A stretch of DNA of 20,976 bases from Basidiobolus heterosporus B8920 (taxonomy: Eukaryota > Basidiobolomycota > Basidiobolomycetes > Basidiobolales > Basidiobolaceae): contig JNET01034357.1 in the NCBI GenBank assembly GCA_000697455.1, positions 1-20,976 on the forward strand, given 5' to 3'. The translations under genes were made by a program, and so were the position numbers. Below the pieces are notes generated by a model that saw only the letters and a list, made by a program, of their open reading frames with translations, ran no database searches and was not told where the DNA came from. This document shows, in pieces, positions 18,660 through 20,976 of this stretch (position 1 is its first letter; each line of letters opens with the position of its first letter).

Positions 18660-19100
18660 CACTTTGCACACACGCTCCTGGGACCTTCATTGGCACAAAA
18701 TACCTGGTGCATTGTTTGGTTGTTCATAAAACTGTGTGTGTAAGCATGGTATTCAGCAAACCTACAATGAGACCAAGTATTCCTTTAATTCTCCAATTGC
18801 CTCCAAAGCCTCACAACCGTTTGCTTGAGCAGCAAGATGTTACTCTATCTTGTCTTGAAGTAAAGTGATTGGTAGCACTTTTTCTGTCATCTGATGAATC
18901 TGCTATAAGTGGATCAACTGGGAGAGTCCTAAAATCCCCAAGAATTTATACCTATCCTGTATCGCCTTTTACCAACAGCTAATTGCCAATTATTTATTAT
19001 CTTGGCATTGGTTGGAAAATCATGATCGGGAATACCATAATTGGTGAGAATTGTGGTTGTATGAATATATATATGAATACTCACCGATGATAAAAGAAAT

Positions 19101-19180
19101 AACTTCATTGTCTGATCCATTAAAATACTTTCGTACCAAAAACTTCATTGTCTGATCCATTAAAATACTTTCGTACCAAA
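19101..19180 (+). repeat. Perfect 40-base tandem duplication
   Basis: The 40-base unit beginning AACTTCATTGTCTGATCCAT occurs at 19101-19140 and again, without a mismatch, at 19141-19180. It lies about 100 bases past the peptide transporter stop codon. Being identical amid decayed DNA, it is recent or a sequence-assembly artefact. Confidence 0.95.
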
Positions 19181-19283
19181 AAACATCCGGCTTGAAGGAT
19201 ATAAAAGATTTATGATAATATACAGCATCAGCGAATTCATTGTATTTACAGTGATTATCGGGTTGGAATATGATTAGTTACAC

Positions 19284-20861
19284 TCAACACTCAACGCTAT
19301 CAAACTTGCGGAAAAGCCAGTAGAAAACAATGGTCATAACCCCCATTAGTCCAGTTTGAATACCAAACACATAGACAAAGTTAGGATCATTACTCCAAAC
19401 TGCCAAAATCAAGCCAATCAAACTACCACCACAGTTGGTGAAAAGGAACAGGGAGGTGACGACTGATTTCAGTTCAGGTGCGGCTTGTCGGAAGGCAAAC
19501 TCAAGACCAGTGACAGAGGCGAAGATCTCAGAAATGGAGATACCTATGAAGGGGATCACCTGCCACCAGATAGAGATGTCGTTAACTGGTTGCTCACCTT
19601 CAGGTAGACTGCTCAAGTCGGTGAAGTTGTAGTATGGGCCGGTCTTGTAGACTTGAGATTGCAGAACTGTGACGTAAACAAAAGCCAATGTGGCGATGGT
19701 GAAGCCGATAGTAATGCGAGTGATAGGACCGAGGCGACAGCCCATTCTTCTCAAAAGTGGAAAAATGACAGTGTCAAATATGGGAATAGCAACCACCAAG
19801 ACTAGACTGTTGACAAGGTTCAATTGTTCAGGGCCGCTGATGAAAGATGGGCGCTGCATGGTGAGGCCCATGTTGATGAAGTTATCCGACATGTTATAGT
19901 ATAGAGCCCAGTAGAATGGATAGAACAGAAAGACTAAGCATGCGCGAAGAGTCTTCTTTAGGTCCTCTACAAACGCATCATCCCACTCAAAGCCATCGAC
20001 CTTGGCATAATCCAACCAATGTTCAATGGGCCCATTGGTCTTGGCATTATCGAGAGGGGCTTTGCGATGGGAGAGTGCGTACTTGATGCACGAGTAGGTC
20101 TTGGAGAGAACAGTGCCAGATGGGGGCTTGACATAGTAAAGCTTTTTGGCCGAAATGAAAATGATCAAACCCAACAGGAACATGATGGCCGGGAGGGAGT
20201 AAGCTAGCGGATAGGATCCATAGTCATTGGCAACAATGGGACAGATAAACTGGCCCAGCAAGGCACCACAGTTGATGGCCCAATAGAAAAAGCGGAAGAT
20301 TCTTTCGACAGTCAGTTGAGAGTCGGTGTACACTCCTGGGGTTTTGGTTGAGAAGAGCCCTTCCTTGATTTGTTCGGCGGCAAACGATGAGACATTAGAC
20401 TTGATGCCACCAGTACCGAAGGAAATAAACACGTATAGGGCAATAACGAAGCCGATCACCCCGAAACTTCCATCCAACGAAGAAGGGAGAGCACTGAGAG
20501 CCAAGATCAACAATCCCACCATATAAAAGAGTGAAAATATGACGATTGTCTTGAACTTTCCAATGTATCGGTCGGCGATAACGGCACCGAGGATAGTGGT
20601 GCAGTAGGCCAGGAATTGGAAGCCTCTGTTGACAGCGGTGGCTGTGCCTTTGTTGAATCCGAGCATTTTGAGCATGTAAGGTTGGAATAGGAGTGAGGCA
20701 CCATAAAAGGCGAAGCGCTCACACAATTCGGTGACAATAATGAACCACGCAGCAATTGGAACTTTGCCAGCAACACGTAGTTTAATGTCTTCAGGGTTGG
20801 GTTGTCCGTCTACCTCCTTGTCGGAGTAGTCAACCTGGGATATTTTCTTTTCTTCGTCCAT
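19284..20861 (-). CDS. PTR2: POT/PTR family peptide transporter
   Basis: Proton-coupled oligopeptide transporter of the major facilitator superfamily, expected in the plasma membrane, importing di- and tripeptides as nitrogen source. A single exon of 525 residues with about 12 hydrophobic spans and an acidic N-terminal cytosolic tail. The proton-coupling ExxER motif is E45-L-C-E48-R49-F, followed by AFYGAS. ADRYIGKFKTI is the conserved loop after the second span. The PTR2 signature FYWAINCGALLG is present, with Ala for the usual Ser. SEIFASVTGLEFAF and the KSVVTSLFLFTNCGGSLIG region near the C-terminus also match fungal PTR2. Somewhat shorter than yeast Ptr2 (601). The gene has no intron, unlike most neighbours. 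A nitrate or other POT substrate is possible, but the fungal branch is mainly peptide. ATG 20861 is the first in frame. Confidence 0.93.
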   Translation of the reverse strand: MDEEKKISQVDYSDKEVDGQPNPEDIKLRVAGKVPIAAWFIIVTELCERFAFYGASLLFQPYMLKMLGFNKGTATAVNRGFQFLAYCTTILGAVIADRYIGKFKTIVIFSLFYMVGLLILALSALPSSLDGSFGVIGFVIALYVFISFGTGGIKSNVSSFAAEQIKEGLFSTKTPGVYTDSQLTVERIFRFFYWAINCGALLGQFICPIVANDYGSYPLAYSLPAIMFLLGLIIFISAKKLYYVKPPSGTVLSKTYSCIKYALSHRKAPLDNAKTNGPIEHWLDYAKVDGFEWDDAFVEDLKKTLRACLVFLFYPFYWALYYNMSDNFINMGLTMQRPSFISGPEQLNLVNSLVLVVAIPIFDTVIFPLLRRMGCRLGPITRITIGFTIATLAFVYVTVLQSQVYKTGPYYNFTDLSSLPEGEQPVNDISIWWQVIPFIGISISEIFASVTGLEFAFRQAAPELKSVVTSLFLFTNCGGSLIGLILAVWSNDPNFVYVFGIQTGLMGVMTIVFYWLFRKFDSVEC

Positions 20862-20927
20862 ATTCTGGTGTGTATTGTTACGATAGTAATTATGTGAATG
20901 ATGTATTATTCGCAGAGTGGAGTACCT

Positions 20928-20935
20928 CTTATATT
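20928..20935 (-). promoter_or_regulatory. TATA-like element of the peptide transporter
   Basis: AATATAAG on the minus strand, about 67 bases upstream of the start codon at 20861. The remaining upstream 40 bases of the window show nothing further. Confidence 0.4.
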
Positions 20936-20976
20936 GACTTCTTGGTTCCGTTGTTTGGATTCCCGCCTGTGTTAAA

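Larger units (their letters stand above)
17184..19283. other. 2.1 kb AT-rich, gene-free, repeat-filled region
   Basis: No supported gene. It is dominated by degenerate, mutually related repeats: short segments like ATTGGAAGTGATTTGGA near 17316, 17459, 17848 and 18289, and TCATTTGGACA segments near 17367 and 18447. Also present are a foldback element, a smaller hairpin and a perfect 40-base duplication. No transposase, reverse transcriptase or long terminal repeat was recognised. It may have formed from decayed non-autonomous DNA elements. Confidence 0.5.

Noticed and set aside
18765-18845. Coding-looking patch on the minus strand (CEALEAIGELKEYL-like peptide)
   Set aside because: Under 30 codons, bounded by stops, with no neighbouring exon or family match; not enough to call a gene or an element fossil.

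Overview
This is a window of nuclear DNA from an intron-containing eukaryote, most likely an early-diverging fungus. Genes lie close together on both strands and carry many short introns (58 to 76 bases, GT...AG, pyrimidine-rich 3' ends). A PHO80/PCL-type cyclin, a fungal-style homeodomain protein and a PTR2-type peptide transporter point to fungi. A complete propionyl-CoA carboxylase (alpha and beta subunits) argues against most Dikarya, which normally use the methylcitrate cycle, and for a chytrid, zoopagomycete or mucoromycete lineage. The species cannot be named from this window.

Left part (1-5532): the 3' portion of CTF18, the large subunit of the alternative PCNA clamp loader, converges on a PHO80-like cyclin gene. 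That cyclin gene is divergent from CKS1, the small cyclin-dependent kinase subunit. This is a compact chromosome and cell-cycle neighbourhood.

Middle part (5533-12334): the two subunits of mitochondrial propionyl-CoA carboxylase lie head to head. PCCB (5 exons, minus strand, 553 aa) and PCCA (7 exons, plus strand, 739 aa, biotinyl-lysine domain intact) flank a 1.6 kb intergenic region with several short repeats. Together they carry out ATP- and biotin-dependent carboxylation of propionyl-CoA to methylmalonyl-CoA.

Right-middle part (12335-16315): ribosomal protein eL37 (RPL37, with a first coding exon of just ATG), mitochondrial ribosomal protein uL30m, a homeodomain protein on the minus strand, and an apparently gene-poor stretch holding telomere-repeat-like boxes and one possible microprotein.

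Right part (16316-20976): a 5'-incomplete acetyltransferase-like gene next to a 2 kb AT-rich, gene-free region with a large foldback repeat (283-base arms, 52-base loop) and degenerate related copies, then an exact 40-base tandem duplication, then an intronless POT/PTR peptide transporter.

The most interesting recurring signal is a telomere-repeat-like box (TTAGGGTTA or its complement) upstream of CKS1, PCCA, RPL37 and the uL30m gene, and in an inverted pair at 15.7 kb. It resembles the telo-box/Tbf1-site logic of growth-gene promoters. No retrovirus-like, Polinton-like or toxin-like elements were recognised. All exon structures are inferred by eye from splice signals, phase and conserved protein sequence.
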